Origin: CAYWNA01 sp964459305
GTDB taxonomy: Bacteria; Planctomycetota; Planctomycetia; Pirellulales; Pirellulaceae
NCBI GenBank assembly: GCA_964459305.1
Contig: CAYWNA010000063.1
Location: forward strand, 1 to 58,407
Reading direction: 5' to 3'
Length of the DNA: 58,407 nt
Shown: positions 9,347-17,983 of the stretch, piece by piece
Layout: every line of letters starts with the position of its first letter
Numbering within the stretch: the first letter of the stretch is position 1
Notes under the pieces: model-generated
Databases searched by the model: none
What the model was told of the DNA's origin: nothing
What the model saw: only the letters and a program-made list of their open reading frames with translations
Program-made: the position numbers and the translations under genes

Positions 9347-10422
9347 TGATGGATTCTCGTCGCGAACTGAGTTCTCTCAGCCGATCGGACCGGCGTTTGA
9401 GTTGGGCACGCCGGCAGCTAGGTGTCCCGGCAGATGCCACGCCGGAACAGGTGCAGGCGCGGTTTCTGACGATCGTAGAAGAAGACGATTTCGTGCCCGA
9501 TGAATCCGTGCAGACCGCGTACCGCATGCTCCCGTCCGGGGCAGGCGGGCTCGTCCAGCAGCATGAGCCCAGGGAGTTTCTGCTGGCAGAAGAAGAACTG
9601 CTGACGGAAGAAGTCGAGCAGTTCGCCGAGCAGATGTTCGAACTGCCGTTGCCCGAGCGGCGACGACGATGGACCGAACTCCACTCGCGCAGCCATCTGG
9701 CATTGCGTCCGAGAGGACGGTTGGAGTCGTTGTCGGCTGGTCTGAAGGCAGACCTTTCGGTCGTCGACAACATCGATCGTGTATCCGTCAGGCTGGCCGA
9801 CCATCTGTGCGAGTTGTTTCTGCTGCTGCCCGTTGCCCGGGCGACGCGGCGTGCCCAAATTCTGGACGAGTTGAAGAACGATCAGACGATCAGCAACCGT
9901 GCTGTTCGGCGATTTCAGTCGCGATACGCCGATTTGGCGGCAATGGATCCGGATCTGCTTTCCCAACTGATAGGTCACCCCACGCACGCGAAACAGGTTG
10001 CCAAGGCGAGGCGTCGACGACGGCGCGAACCGCCGGTCGTCGCCAAATCGCAGAGTTCCGGTGGAACGCCTTGGTGGTTGATTGGTGTCGTGCTGGTGGT
10101 GGCCTCGTCAGTGGGGCGGCTGGTCACCGTGGACAACCGAAGTCCGAGCCGACCGCCGCCGACCAGCACGTATAGCCCCGAATTCAACGAGAAGATGCAA
10201 AGCATCATCACGGATCTCGAACGACAGCGGACCGATACCGACACTGACTCCCAGCGGATGCTGGAGGCAATACGCAGACTTCGCGAGCCGCCGGCCGGCG
10301 ACATGAAACCGGCCGTGGAACCGAAGCAGCCATTCGTGAATCCTCTGCCCAGGCCGCCAGACGTCCCGACCAAAAAATCGTCCGTCGCACGCGACTCGCG
10401 CCCAGAGAATCGCCCAGAATAA
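9346..10422 (+). CDS. Membrane protein with degenerate J-like N-terminus
   Basis: 358 aa. The start overlaps the Hsp70 stop by one base; a second ATG at 9349 is equally possible. Residues 18-62 read like a contracted J domain (ARRQLGVPADATPEQVQARF, then FVPD and TAYRML), with VPD where J-proteins have HPD. The middle is helical and charged (RRRRW, then an RRRRRR basic patch at about 222-228), followed by a single membrane segment at about 243-260 and a Pro/Arg-rich tail. It may anchor the Hsp70 at the membrane. The J-like assignment is a visual match over a short stretch; operon membership is solid. Confidence 0.7.
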   Translation: MMDSRRELSSLSRSDRRLSWARRQLGVPADATPEQVQARFLTIVEEDDFVPDESVQTAYRMLPSGAGGLVQQHEPREFLLAEEELLTEEVEQFAEQMFELPLPERRRRWTELHSRSHLALRPRGRLESLSAGLKADLSVVDNIDRVSVRLADHLCELFLLLPVARATRRAQILDELKNDQTISNRAVRRFQSRYADLAAMDPDLLSQLIGHPTHAKQVAKARRRRRREPPVVAKSQSSGGTPWWLIGVVLVVASSVGRLVTVDNRSPSRPPPTSTYSPEFNEKMQSIITDLERQRTDTDTDSQRMLEAIRRLREPPAGDMKPAVEPKQPFVNPLPRPPDVPTKKSSVARDSRPENRPE

Positions 10423-10441
10423 CTCACGGATTTCACTCGCA

Positions 10442-10523
10442 TCGTTTAACCGCAAGCCGGAGGCGTGCGCGAATGGGCATGGCCAGCGGATTACGCGCAC
10501 GCCTCCGGCTTGCGGTTAAACGA
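10442..10523. repeat. Palindromic repeat, family A copy 2 (variant arms)
   Basis: Ends are TCGTTTAACCGC and GCGGTTAAACGA as in other copies, but the inner arms are AAGCCGGAGGCGTGCGC and its exact complement instead of the GACCCGCCAGGGGAGCGCG type. The central ~24 nt are unpaired. It lies between the two J-like genes of the Hsp70 cluster. Confidence 0.9.
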
Positions 10524-10534
10524 AAAGGACTTGG

Positions 10535-12040
10535 ATGGACGCTTCCGATCAGCACTTACCCGACGATCTCGGCCGGTGGCCGCACGACCCTTATCGCATC
10601 CTGGGGGTCGGGCGCGATGTCGATTTGCGCGAAGTTCGACGGGCCTATATCCGACTGGTTCGCAAATTCAAACCGGAACACGCTCCCGATCACTTCCAGC
10701 GGATACGCGAAGCATTCGAGCAGATTCAACGGCAGATCGAGGCTCGCGCCATGTACGACGAAAGCTTCGAAGAGGACTGGCCCGAAGCAGTCTCGGGCGG
10801 GGGATGGGCCGAACCGCAGGCAACGCACGGCGAGTCAAGTCGCGAGTCGGATTCTGCAATCTTCGATCAAGCGGCGTCCAGCCAATGGTCATCCGACGAA
10901 AAGGACAAACCCCACAGCCGGTTTGCGAGCGATCCCGACGAACAATGTGCGGCGGCCTGGAGCATAGCCCGTTCCGGTCGACCGAGCGAAGCGTACGCAC
11001 GTCTGTTAGCGCTGCGCGATCGACGTGAGTCGATCAGCGAAGTCTGCGTGCGACTCTACTGGCTGCTGACCGCCGTGCCGGATCTTGACACCGAGCGCAC
11101 ACCGTGCGATTGGCTCGTGGAAGCTCTGCAGGCGACCCGGGTCTCCGGCCCACCGCTGGAACTGTATCGCAACGAGATCCTTAACGATCGCAACGAAATC
11201 CTCAGCCAAAGGTGCGATCGCCTGCTGGATTGCGACGCAGTGCCCGGCGCCACGGCGGACCTGTTGGACTTCCGTTGGCGAGCCCTGAGTTACCTCCGGC
11301 GCTGGGATCGCATCGTGGCCGACCTGCCGCGAGTGCGCGATAAAACCGCGTACGACGACGAAAAAACCTGGGGCAGGCTACTATTGTTCGCGATGGACCA
11401 ACTCGCGTGGTTCACAGACGCGCCAGAAGCTAAAGAGGCATTTGACGCCTGCCATCGCGAAATCGAAGGCCTTTCGCATCTTCATGCCTCGTTGGACAAC
11501 GAACTGGACAAAATGGACTTGCTGCTGGAACTGGTCGACGGCTGGCGGCGATTGCGTAGGGCCGTCAATATCCCGAAAGCGTGGAACGACTTGGTGCCGT
11601 TGTCCTGGACACAAACCTTCGACGTGGTTCGCCCCCACCTGATGCCCATGCTGAAAAGAATTGCAGAGAAGCCGATTGAAGCATTGGAAATCTTCGACCG
11701 CATTGCCGCTCAAAGCACGGCGGTGATCGCTCAGATGGGCTCGCTAATTCAAAACTCTCGATGCTACAACTTCAGCTACAACGAAGACAACCGCGACTGG
11801 GACGAAATCGAACGGTCGGCACAACAGTTCCTTCTCTTGCACGGCAAACGTTATCGATCGGTCCGTAAGCCACTCTTGGAGTTCTGTCTGCGCGAAGCCA
11901 TCGATCCGGAGCAAATGGGCGGAATCGCCTACGAACTGAACGAGCGATCACAAGCATCCGGAGCGAGTTGGGCCGACGCCATTCGCGACGACGGCCCCAT
12001 CCGCTTCGTCTACGCAGCGTATCGATCGTTTTGGGGATGA
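10535..12040 (+). CDS. J-domain-like protein with KPE in place of HPD
   Basis: 501 aa. Residues 13-70 align to a J domain: DPYRILGV (helix I), REVRRAYIRLVRKF (helix II), and RIREAFEQI (helix III). The HPD triad in the II-III loop is replaced by K46-P47-E48 (FKPEHAP). Canonical J-proteins need HPD to stimulate Hsp70 ATPase, so this one either binds the co-encoded Hsp70 differently or has lost that role. The remaining ~430 residues are helical and Trp-rich (repeated RRWDRIVADLP/WRRLRRA-like stretches), suggestive of TPR-like repeats but not assigned. No signal or membrane helix is seen. A family A palindrome lies just upstream, so it may be transcribed with the Hsp70 or on its own. Confidence 0.85.
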   Translation: MDASDQHLPDDLGRWPHDPYRILGVGRDVDLREVRRAYIRLVRKFKPEHAPDHFQRIREAFEQIQRQIEARAMYDESFEEDWPEAVSGGGWAEPQATHGESSRESDSAIFDQAASSQWSSDEKDKPHSRFASDPDEQCAAAWSIARSGRPSEAYARLLALRDRRESISEVCVRLYWLLTAVPDLDTERTPCDWLVEALQATRVSGPPLELYRNEILNDRNEILSQRCDRLLDCDAVPGATADLLDFRWRALSYLRRWDRIVADLPRVRDKTAYDDEKTWGRLLLFAMDQLAWFTDAPEAKEAFDACHREIEGLSHLHASLDNELDKMDLLLELVDGWRRLRRAVNIPKAWNDLVPLSWTQTFDVVRPHLMPMLKRIAEKPIEALEIFDRIAAQSTAVIAQMGSLIQNSRCYNFSYNEDNRDWDEIERSAQQFLLLHGKRYRSVRKPLLEFCLREAIDPEQMGGIAYELNERSQASGASWADAIRDDGPIRFVYAAYRSFWG

Positions 12041-12106
12041 AGAAGCAACTCTGGCGGATTCGGCCACGAACATTTCTAACCGGCCGCGGCATTTCACCCG
12101 CGACTT

Positions 12107-13021
12107 CTACTTCGTCGCCCACTCTGCTTCCCAGGTTTTCCATATGACCATCGACCGTTCGAGATGCTCGCGTACATCGCCGGGGATGCCGTAGCACATC
12201 AGGCCGACTGGGCCGCGGTAGTCGATTTCGCGGAGCGTCTTCAGGAATTCGCGATTGTCAAAATCGCCTTTGTCGAGCGGTTGGATGAGTCCGTTCGTCC
12301 AGGTCTTGGCGCCCAGTTGCGCCCCGTTGATCGTGACGGCGAAGATCTTGTCCGCGTGCTCGCGCAGCACCGGCCGGTAGTCCTTGTCGCCGTCGATCAT
12401 GAGCCAATGGCACAGATTGAAGTTCGCTCCGACGTTCGGATGGTTCGTCTTCTTCACGATCTGCAGCGAGTACAGGAGGCTTTCCGTCCAATCATTCGTG
12501 TGATGATAGATGGAGATCCGCACTCCTGCTTCGGCAGCCACGTCGCCAAGCCCGCGCAGGATCTTGATGGCGGGCTCCTCGCCCTGTGGATCGCCGGGTG
12601 GGAATCCGCGCAGCAGCACACAAACCGTCGCCGGCCGTCCTTTGAGCTTGCGGATGGCGTCGGGCATGCGCGGGTCATAGGCGGGCTTGTCCGGATTCAC
12701 GTTTACCGACGCGTGAAGCAAATAGACCTTCAGGCCCGCCTCGGTAAACGTTTCGAAGTTCTTGTCGAGGTTTTCATCGAGCCAAAGTCCGTAGCCGGCT
12801 CCATCGAATCCCAGTTCGCCGAGCATCTCCGCCTGCTGGGGAATCGTCCGGCGTTTTGCATCGTGGGTGTCGATGCAGAAACCGTAAAACTCCGGTGCCC
12901 AGGCCGCTTGGGCCTCGCTGGCCGACGCGGACGTTTCATCCGCGTATCCGATGTGGGTCAGCATCAAGATCGCGAACGCAACCGCCACGACGATTGCGGT
13001 TTCTTGCGTTAGACGTTGCAT
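12107..13021 (-). CDS. Secreted sugar phosphate isomerase/epimerase-like TIM barrel
   Basis: 304 aa from the ATG at 13021, which is preceded by AAAGGAGA. A longer frame exists upstream but runs into a palindromic repeat and is rejected. MQRLTQETAIVVAVAFAILM followed by a YADE site is a signal peptide. The mature part has the xylose-isomerase-like / AP-endonuclease-2 TIM-barrel pattern: GFDGAGYGLWL, YHHTNDWTESL, NVGANFNLCHWLM and a final YRGPVGLMCYG strand. It probably acts on a sugar or polyol outside the cytoplasm. The Gfo/Idh/MocA gene 240 nt upstream on the same strand has a related theme; such pairs are common in planctomycete carbohydrate loci. Substrate unknown. Confidence 0.82.
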   Translation of the reverse strand: MQRLTQETAIVVAVAFAILMLTHIGYADETSASASEAQAAWAPEFYGFCIDTHDAKRRTIPQQAEMLGELGFDGAGYGLWLDENLDKNFETFTEAGLKVYLLHASVNVNPDKPAYDPRMPDAIRKLKGRPATVCVLLRGFPPGDPQGEEPAIKILRGLGDVAAEAGVRISIYHHTNDWTESLLYSLQIVKKTNHPNVGANFNLCHWLMIDGDKDYRPVLREHADKIFAVTINGAQLGAKTWTNGLIQPLDKGDFDNREFLKTLREIDYRGPVGLMCYGIPGDVREHLERSMVIWKTWEAEWATK

Positions 13022-13072
13022 CGTTGGTCTCCTTTTTTTCTTTGGGGGTGCATTTGCTGGGTTGTGCATCCG

Positions 13073-13206
13073 TCGTTTAACCGCAGTGCCCAACGGGCCG
13101 CGCGCGGGAAAGAAATTATCCTGCGATCGCCCTAGGGATTGCGAGGGAGATGGCTGCATCACGGGCTGTCCTCACGCGCGGCCCGTTGGGCACTGCGGTT
13201 AAACGA
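13073..13206. repeat. Palindromic repeat, family A copy 3 (variant arms, long loop)
   Basis: TCGTTTAACCGC and GCGGTTAAACGA ends enclose arms AGTGCCCAACGGGCCGCGCG and the exact complement, again different from the other copies. The loop is about 70 nt, much longer than in other copies. It sits in the leader of the epimerase-like gene. Confidence 0.9.
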
Positions 13207-13260
13207 ATTGGGTGGCTGAGTGGCCCGACGCCACGGCTACCCTTTGTTCGCGTCCGAGGT

Positions 13261-14577
13261 CTAGAGGTACTTTGTGAGCCCTGGTATCGGCAGCGGGTAG
13301 CTGCCGGATTCGTCGGGTTTGGTTGGCGCGTCCATGTCGAGGGTCACATCGGCCAGTTTCGGCTCGAACTCGAAGTTGGCCTTCATCATCTGGTCCCACG
13401 TGACTTGTCTGCCTGTGTAGCAGGCGATCTGGCCCATGATCCCCGTGTAGGTGCTGTCGATCATGGTGTCGCCGTGATTCACCGGCTTGCCTTCGCGAAT
13501 CGAGCCAACGAGAATTTTCTGCTCCTCGACGTTCGAATTGTTGCGCTGGCCTTCGAAATGCCAATTCGTCTCGCCTTCGATCCGGCAGGCGGACCAGTGG
13601 CACACGCCTTTGGTGCCCATGATGATGTCGTCCCATTTTCCGTAGCAACCGATCCGGGTCTGGCATAACCCATAGATACGCGGCCCGCTTTCAAATTCGT
13701 AGACCACCGTATGGTGATCGAACATATCGCCGTAGACCTCGCCAAAGCCGGTCGAGCGGCCGGCCAGGCCGAAGCACCACGTTGGATTCTCCTCGTTCAG
13801 CACCCATCGCATCCGGTCCAAGTTGTGTACCAGCGACTGGCTCACGTCGTCGCCCGATAGCCAACGGAAATGGTACCAATTGGAAAACTGGTATTCCGTC
13901 TCGCTGAGTTCAGGCGCGCGTGGGATTAGCCGGTAAGGCCCTCGCAGGAACATCGACTGGATCGCCACAATGTCGCCGATGGCCCCGTCGTGGATTCGTT
14001 TGGTCTGCTCCTGGTAAGCGTAGTCGTAGCGGCTTTCGTGACCCGAGACGATTGAGACATTCTTCTCTTTGGCCATCTCGCAGACACGCTTGAGCCGAAT
14101 GCAGCCTGCCGGGTCGATCGCGTGGGGCTTCTCGATGAAAACGTGTTTCCCGGCCTTGATCGCCTCTTCGGCATAGAACGAGTGGAATTTCGACGCGCAG
14201 GCAATCAGCACCGCGTCGCTCGCCTCGATGACTGCTTTGTAACCGTCAAGCCCGAAAGTGCAATTCTCGTCGGTGGCAGCAAACTGGTCGGGGAATTTGG
14301 CTTTGAAGTACTCCTGCTTGGCCCGCATCCGCTTCTCGAAGACGTCCGCCATGCCGACCAGCTTAACGTCCTTGCCCACGCCGAGTGCCTGGGCGGCGGC
14401 CCCGCTACAGCGTCCTCCGCAGCCGATCATGCCGATCTTGATCTGTTGATCGCCGGCCGCATGGGCGCTGCGGGCAAGCGACAGCCCGCCCATCGCCGCC
14501 GCACCGGCGGCCGAGGCTTTCAAGAATTCCCTGCGGCTCTTGCTGCCCGTTTGCCTGGATTGTTTCTCATTGGCCAC
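13261..14577 (-). CDS. Tat-exported Gfo/Idh/MocA family oxidoreductase
   Basis: 438 aa. The N-terminus holds a twin-arginine signal (SRREFLKASAAGAAAMGG) and a hydrophobic stretch ending near AHA. The Rossmann start follows: IKIGMIGCGGRCSGAA. The conserved EKPHAIDP segment (dehydrogenase EKP motif) is present near residue 150. The C-terminal alpha/beta domain includes the YQEQTKRIHDGAIGD region typical of planctomycete members. The family does NAD(P)-dependent oxidation or reduction of sugars, inositols and related compounds; export by Tat implies a folded, cofactor-loaded enzyme outside the cytoplasm. The epimerase-like gene lies downstream on the same strand. Substrate unknown. Confidence 0.9.
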   Translation of the reverse strand: MANEKQSRQTGSKSRREFLKASAAGAAAMGGLSLARSAHAAGDQQIKIGMIGCGGRCSGAAAQALGVGKDVKLVGMADVFEKRMRAKQEYFKAKFPDQFAATDENCTFGLDGYKAVIEASDAVLIACASKFHSFYAEEAIKAGKHVFIEKPHAIDPAGCIRLKRVCEMAKEKNVSIVSGHESRYDYAYQEQTKRIHDGAIGDIVAIQSMFLRGPYRLIPRAPELSETEYQFSNWYHFRWLSGDDVSQSLVHNLDRMRWVLNEENPTWCFGLAGRSTGFGEVYGDMFDHHTVVYEFESGPRIYGLCQTRIGCYGKWDDIIMGTKGVCHWSACRIEGETNWHFEGQRNNSNVEEQKILVGSIREGKPVNHGDTMIDSTYTGIMGQIACYTGRQVTWDQMMKANFEFEPKLADVTLDMDAPTKPDESGSYPLPIPGLTKYL

Positions 14578-14688
14578 GATACATCCTCCTTCTATCGAGT
14601 CACAACTTTGTCAGTGTCATACAGACGATGGTATTGCATTTGCTGGTGTTCACTTCGAAGATAGACGGCCAGCGGCCGGGTTCAAGCC

Positions 14689-14756
14689 ATAGCCGAACTC
14701 GCCAGAGTTTGGACGCCGAGGCGACGAAGCTCCGAATTCTGGCGAATACGGCTGCA
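14689..14756. repeat. Inverted repeat, family C copy 1
   Basis: Imperfect inverted repeat with arms ATAGCCGAACTCGCCAGAGT and ATTCTGGCGAATACGGCT. Related sequences (GTAGCTGCGTTCGCCAGA type) are at 30433-30486 and, short, at 36403-36430. It lies between divergent oxidoreductase genes. Confidence 0.7.
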
Positions 14757-14867
14757 GACCGCGATGACAATCCGTACGATTGTCACGCCATAGTATAGCA
14801 GTCTTGAGGCGACGGAACTTCCCACAACACACAGCTACGGGTGATATTGAAGAACAAAGGGGATGTG

Positions 14868-16058
14868 ATGGAAAACAGCGAAACAGCGGTATCCCGCCGA
14901 GGATTCCTTGGTGTCGCCGGCTCGGCCGCACTTGCCGGGTCATTGGCGCCGTCGAGCTCGGCTTTCGCGGCAGCGTTGGATCCGGACCGAAAGATCCGTG
15001 TCGGTGTGGTCGGCGGAGGATTCGGGGCGTCGTTCCAATGGCACCTCGACCCCAATTGTATCGTCGAGGCGGTCAGCGATCTGCGGACCGACCGGCGCAG
15101 CCATCTCCAACGAGTCTACAAATGCGAGAATGCCTACGAATCGCTGGAGAAGCTCGTGTTGGATCCCAAGATCGAAGCCGTGGCCGTTTTCACCGGTGCG
15201 CCCGATCACGCCCGCCATGTGGCACACTGCATGGAGCACGGCAAACACGTCATTTGTGCCGTGCCTGCCTGTTTAACGATAGAGGAAGCTCAACTGCTCA
15301 AAGAAACCAAGGAGCGCACCGGGCTGAAGTACATGATGGCCGAAACCAGCTACTACCGGGCACCCACGATTTTCGCCCGCGAACTGTGGGCCGATGGCGT
15401 GTTCGGCAACTTCCTCTACACCGAAGTCGAGTACTACCATCACGCGCGCAAGGAAATCGGAAAGAGTTCGTTGTTGTGGTACAAAGGGCAGAAGACGTGG
15501 CGTTACGGCTTCCCACCGATGCTCTACGTTACGCATTCTTCGGGTTTCCACGTGGGCGTCACGCGAGAACGGTTCACCGAGGTATCGTCGCTGGGATGGG
15601 GACCTGACCACGAGGTATATCGCGAGAACGTCTACGACAATGCCTTCAAGAACATGGCAGGTCTGTTCAAGACCGACCGCGGCAGCATCTGTCGCTGCAA
15701 TGTCTGCTGGCATCTGCATGCAGGCGGCGAACGGGCCCAATGGATCGGTGAGTTCGCCGCGCTGTACATGCGTAGCTCCGGCGGCCAACCGTTCGTGTTT
15801 CAACGCGCGGGGCGACCCGACATCAAATCGGTACCGAACTACCTTCCTTTGCTGCCCGAGCCGATGCGTCTCGGCACCGGTCACGGAGGCTCGCATACGT
15901 TTCTGACGCACGAATTCATCGCCGCATTGGCCGAAGACCGCGAGCCGGCCATCGATCTCTATGAGTCGCTGGCAATGACCGTGCCGGGGATCGTTGCCAA
16001 CGAGTCGGCCCGCAAAGGCGGCGAACAACTGAAGGTACCCAGTTTCGATCCCGCGTAG
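14868..16058 (+). CDS. Tat-exported Gfo/Idh/MocA family oxidoreductase
   Basis: 396 aa from the ATG at 14868, preceded by AAAGGGGA; an upstream GTG frame is less likely. VSRRGFLGVAGSAALAGS is a Tat signal. The Rossmann motif VGVVGGGFGASFQWHL follows, then VFTGAPDHARHVAHCMEHGKHV. At the place of the usual EKP motif the sequence is AVPACLTIEEA, so the conserved Lys of the EKP triad is not obvious. YYHHARKEIGK and GHGGSHTFLTHEF fit the C-terminal domain of secreted planctomycete members. It is divergent from the gene at 13261-14577 and only distantly similar to it. Confidence 0.88.
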   Translation: MENSETAVSRRGFLGVAGSAALAGSLAPSSSAFAAALDPDRKIRVGVVGGGFGASFQWHLDPNCIVEAVSDLRTDRRSHLQRVYKCENAYESLEKLVLDPKIEAVAVFTGAPDHARHVAHCMEHGKHVICAVPACLTIEEAQLLKETKERTGLKYMMAETSYYRAPTIFARELWADGVFGNFLYTEVEYYHHARKEIGKSSLLWYKGQKTWRYGFPPMLYVTHSSGFHVGVTRERFTEVSSLGWGPDHEVYRENVYDNAFKNMAGLFKTDRGSICRCNVCWHLHAGGERAQWIGEFAALYMRSSGGQPFVFQRAGRPDIKSVPNYLPLLPEPMRLGTGHGGSHTFLTHEFIAALAEDREPAIDLYESLAMTVPGIVANESARKGGEQLKVPSFDPA

Positions 16059-16080
16059 ACGTGTTCTTGGCAAGCCGACA

Positions 16081-16142
16081 GTAACCCGACGCGCCGGCAA
16101 GGGATGGGCAGCGTTTTCTCCTCGCTTACGCATCGGGTTACG
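16081..16142. repeat. Inverted repeat, family B copy 1
   Basis: GTAACCCGACGCGCCGGCAA opposite TCGCTTACGCATCGGGTTAC. The right half matches the copy at 29636-29698; the left half is more diverged. Confidence 0.8.
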
Positions 16143-16187
16143 ATAAGAACAGGCAGTTTTCGAGGGATGTTCATAAGGACAATATTG

Positions 16188-17888
16188 ATGATGGCCCGAT
16201 TTCTTGCAGGTATCGTTTTCTTGGTCTCTGTGGTGACGGCCGCGCAGGCTTCAGAACTCGGAGACGACTGGACCGTCCAAGGTGGCGATTGGCATGTGAC
16301 GCGCGAGATCGTCCCGATTATCCACCAACGCCAGGTGTCGGGTGAATCGGCCGCATTTTGTCGCGATCCAAGCGGCGCGGATGGCGTCTGGCGAGCTCTT
16401 GTCAAGTTATCTCAAGGGACGGAGGAGGCTGGCCTGTGGGTACGCGGCGGTAATGATTCACGGTCCGGCCTGCTCGCGCTGCTGGGGCGTTACTCGGACG
16501 TTGGGGGCTTCGTGCTGCGGTCCGTCGACGGCACGATGCTATGGCAGGATCGGTACGCTCCGTGGCATCCGTACCATTTCTATGTGGTCGAAGCCGTTGT
16601 CGAGGGCGACCGGATGCGGGTGCAGCTGTTTGATGGAGATGGCAGTACGTTGCTTTCCCAAAGCCCATGGATTTCGGTCACCGCGCCGACTGAGGGCGCC
16701 CGACGTTGCGGAGTCTTCGCGCGCGACGGTGCCGCGCGGTTCTACTCGATCCGGCACGCCATCGAGCCACTCAGCCCGATTGTAGCCGATCCTCCCAACA
16801 AGCGGCGTCTTATCCAAGAAGACGAATCGCCGTGGTTGGTCATTGGCCCGGGCAATTGGATGTGGACAAGCAGCCAAAAGGAACGGCTACGCCAATACGC
16901 CGCTTGTGAACGCACTTGGGCACTGAATCGCAGAATCCACGGAGCGCACCGGAAATGGGAATGCCGGCTGAAGGTTGACCCGGGCACGAAGGGAGCCGGC
17001 ATGCTGGTGCAAACCAATGAAGAGAAGACTCAAGGTTTCATCATGTGGCTTGGCGGAGCGTACGGTGCCGGTTCGTTGATGCTTTATCAGTATGAGCCGG
17101 AAATCAGCGCCCGATGGTCCGGCAAGAGCGATAGCTGGCACTACAACACGGAGTACTTGCTCCGGGCGGAGACTCGAAAAGGCGAAGCTCGCGTTCAATT
17201 GCTCAAAGCCGACGGCACGACCGTAATCTCCGATTCCTCCTGGATCAAAGTCGGCGAGCAGTACGCTGCCAAAGAGGGCTGCCTGGCGTTCCACGTGTGG
17301 GGCGGCCAAGCGGAATTCTGGGGATTCTCGGCAGAGACTCAGGGCCAAAGCGTTGCGTCGAAAAAGGCAAACGCAATAACGAAGGACCTTGGCGACGGTT
17401 GGCAAGCCGCCGGCGACGGCGACTGGCAATGGACCGATCAGCAACGAACGCGCCTTTGCCAACGCGGCCAACCAGAAGAGGCCATTGCCTTGAACACTCA
17501 GATCACCGGTAGCCAGGGCACGTGGCGGTGTCGGGTCCGGCCTGACCAAGGAGCCGGCGCGGCCGGACTCGTCTTCCAGGCCAGTCTGGATCGAAGCCAA
17601 GGTTTCGTGTGTCTGATCGCCGGCGATGGCGTCCGGCTGGAGACTCTGCAAGGACACACTCTGTGGGAGGACCCAAAATGGACGTGGCAGCCCGGCCAGG
17701 AGTATCTGCTGGAAGGAACGGTGATGACCGATCGAGTCGCCGTGCGAGTGAAGACCGCCGATGGCGAGACCGTATTGGCCGCGTCCCCGGACATCTACGT
17801 GTCCGAGTCGAACAACACGCGCAAAGGCCCTCTTGGTCTGCTGGTTCGAGGTGGAGCGGCTGAATTTCAAGATTGGCAGGTCGAGTGA
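16188..17888 (+). CDS. Secreted protein with three tandem beta-sandwich-like repeats
   Basis: 566 aa from the ATG at 16188, with AAGGAC upstream; an ATG at 16167 would add 7 residues. MMARFLAGIVFLVSVVTAAQA is a signal peptide. The mature part has three ~180-residue repeats, each beginning with a W-x-G-x-W turn (DDWTVQGGDWHV, WLVIGPGNWMW, DGWQAAGDGDWQW), then AGLWVRG/AGMLVQT/AGLVFQA strands, a YLL/VEA strand, and closing G-x-AEF-type strands. The pattern suggests LamG/concanavalin-like or DUF1080-type jelly rolls, which often bind or cut carbohydrate. No catalytic residues were recognised. It is probably a carbohydrate-binding exported protein. Confidence 0.75.
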   Translation: MMARFLAGIVFLVSVVTAAQASELGDDWTVQGGDWHVTREIVPIIHQRQVSGESAAFCRDPSGADGVWRALVKLSQGTEEAGLWVRGGNDSRSGLLALLGRYSDVGGFVLRSVDGTMLWQDRYAPWHPYHFYVVEAVVEGDRMRVQLFDGDGSTLLSQSPWISVTAPTEGARRCGVFARDGAARFYSIRHAIEPLSPIVADPPNKRRLIQEDESPWLVIGPGNWMWTSSQKERLRQYAACERTWALNRRIHGAHRKWECRLKVDPGTKGAGMLVQTNEEKTQGFIMWLGGAYGAGSLMLYQYEPEISARWSGKSDSWHYNTEYLLRAETRKGEARVQLLKADGTTVISDSSWIKVGEQYAAKEGCLAFHVWGGQAEFWGFSAETQGQSVASKKANAITKDLGDGWQAAGDGDWQWTDQQRTRLCQRGQPEEAIALNTQITGSQGTWRCRVRPDQGAGAAGLVFQASLDRSQGFVCLIAGDGVRLETLQGHTLWEDPKWTWQPGQEYLLEGTVMTDRVAVRVKTADGETVLAASPDIYVSESNNTRKGPLGLLVRGGAAEFQDWQVE

Positions 17889-17897
17889 TGAAGTAGG

Positions 17898-17977
17898 TTT
17901 CAGTGTTCAGGTTTCAGTGTTCAGGTTTCAGGGGTCTGACTATCAAAGCTCTTCCTGAACACTGAAACCTAAAACCT
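17898..17977. repeat. Inverted repeat between convergent genes
   Basis: Tandem TTTCAGTGTTCAGG units are followed, after a ~25-nt loop, by CCTGAACACTGAAACC. The hairpin sits between two converging genes (ends 17888 and 17984) and could terminate both, though it lacks a clear T-run. The unit resembles widespread dispersed repeats. Confidence 0.7.
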
Positions 17978-17983
17978 TGTTTG

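Noticed and set aside
13022..13162. N-terminal extension of the epimerase-like protein
   Set aside because: It is encoded by a palindromic repeat, and the ATG at 13021 has a strong ribosome site and a signal peptide.
17898..17977. Calling the convergent-gene hairpin a proven terminator
   Set aside because: It lacks a clear T-run on either strand and resembles a dispersed repeat; listed as a repeat instead.
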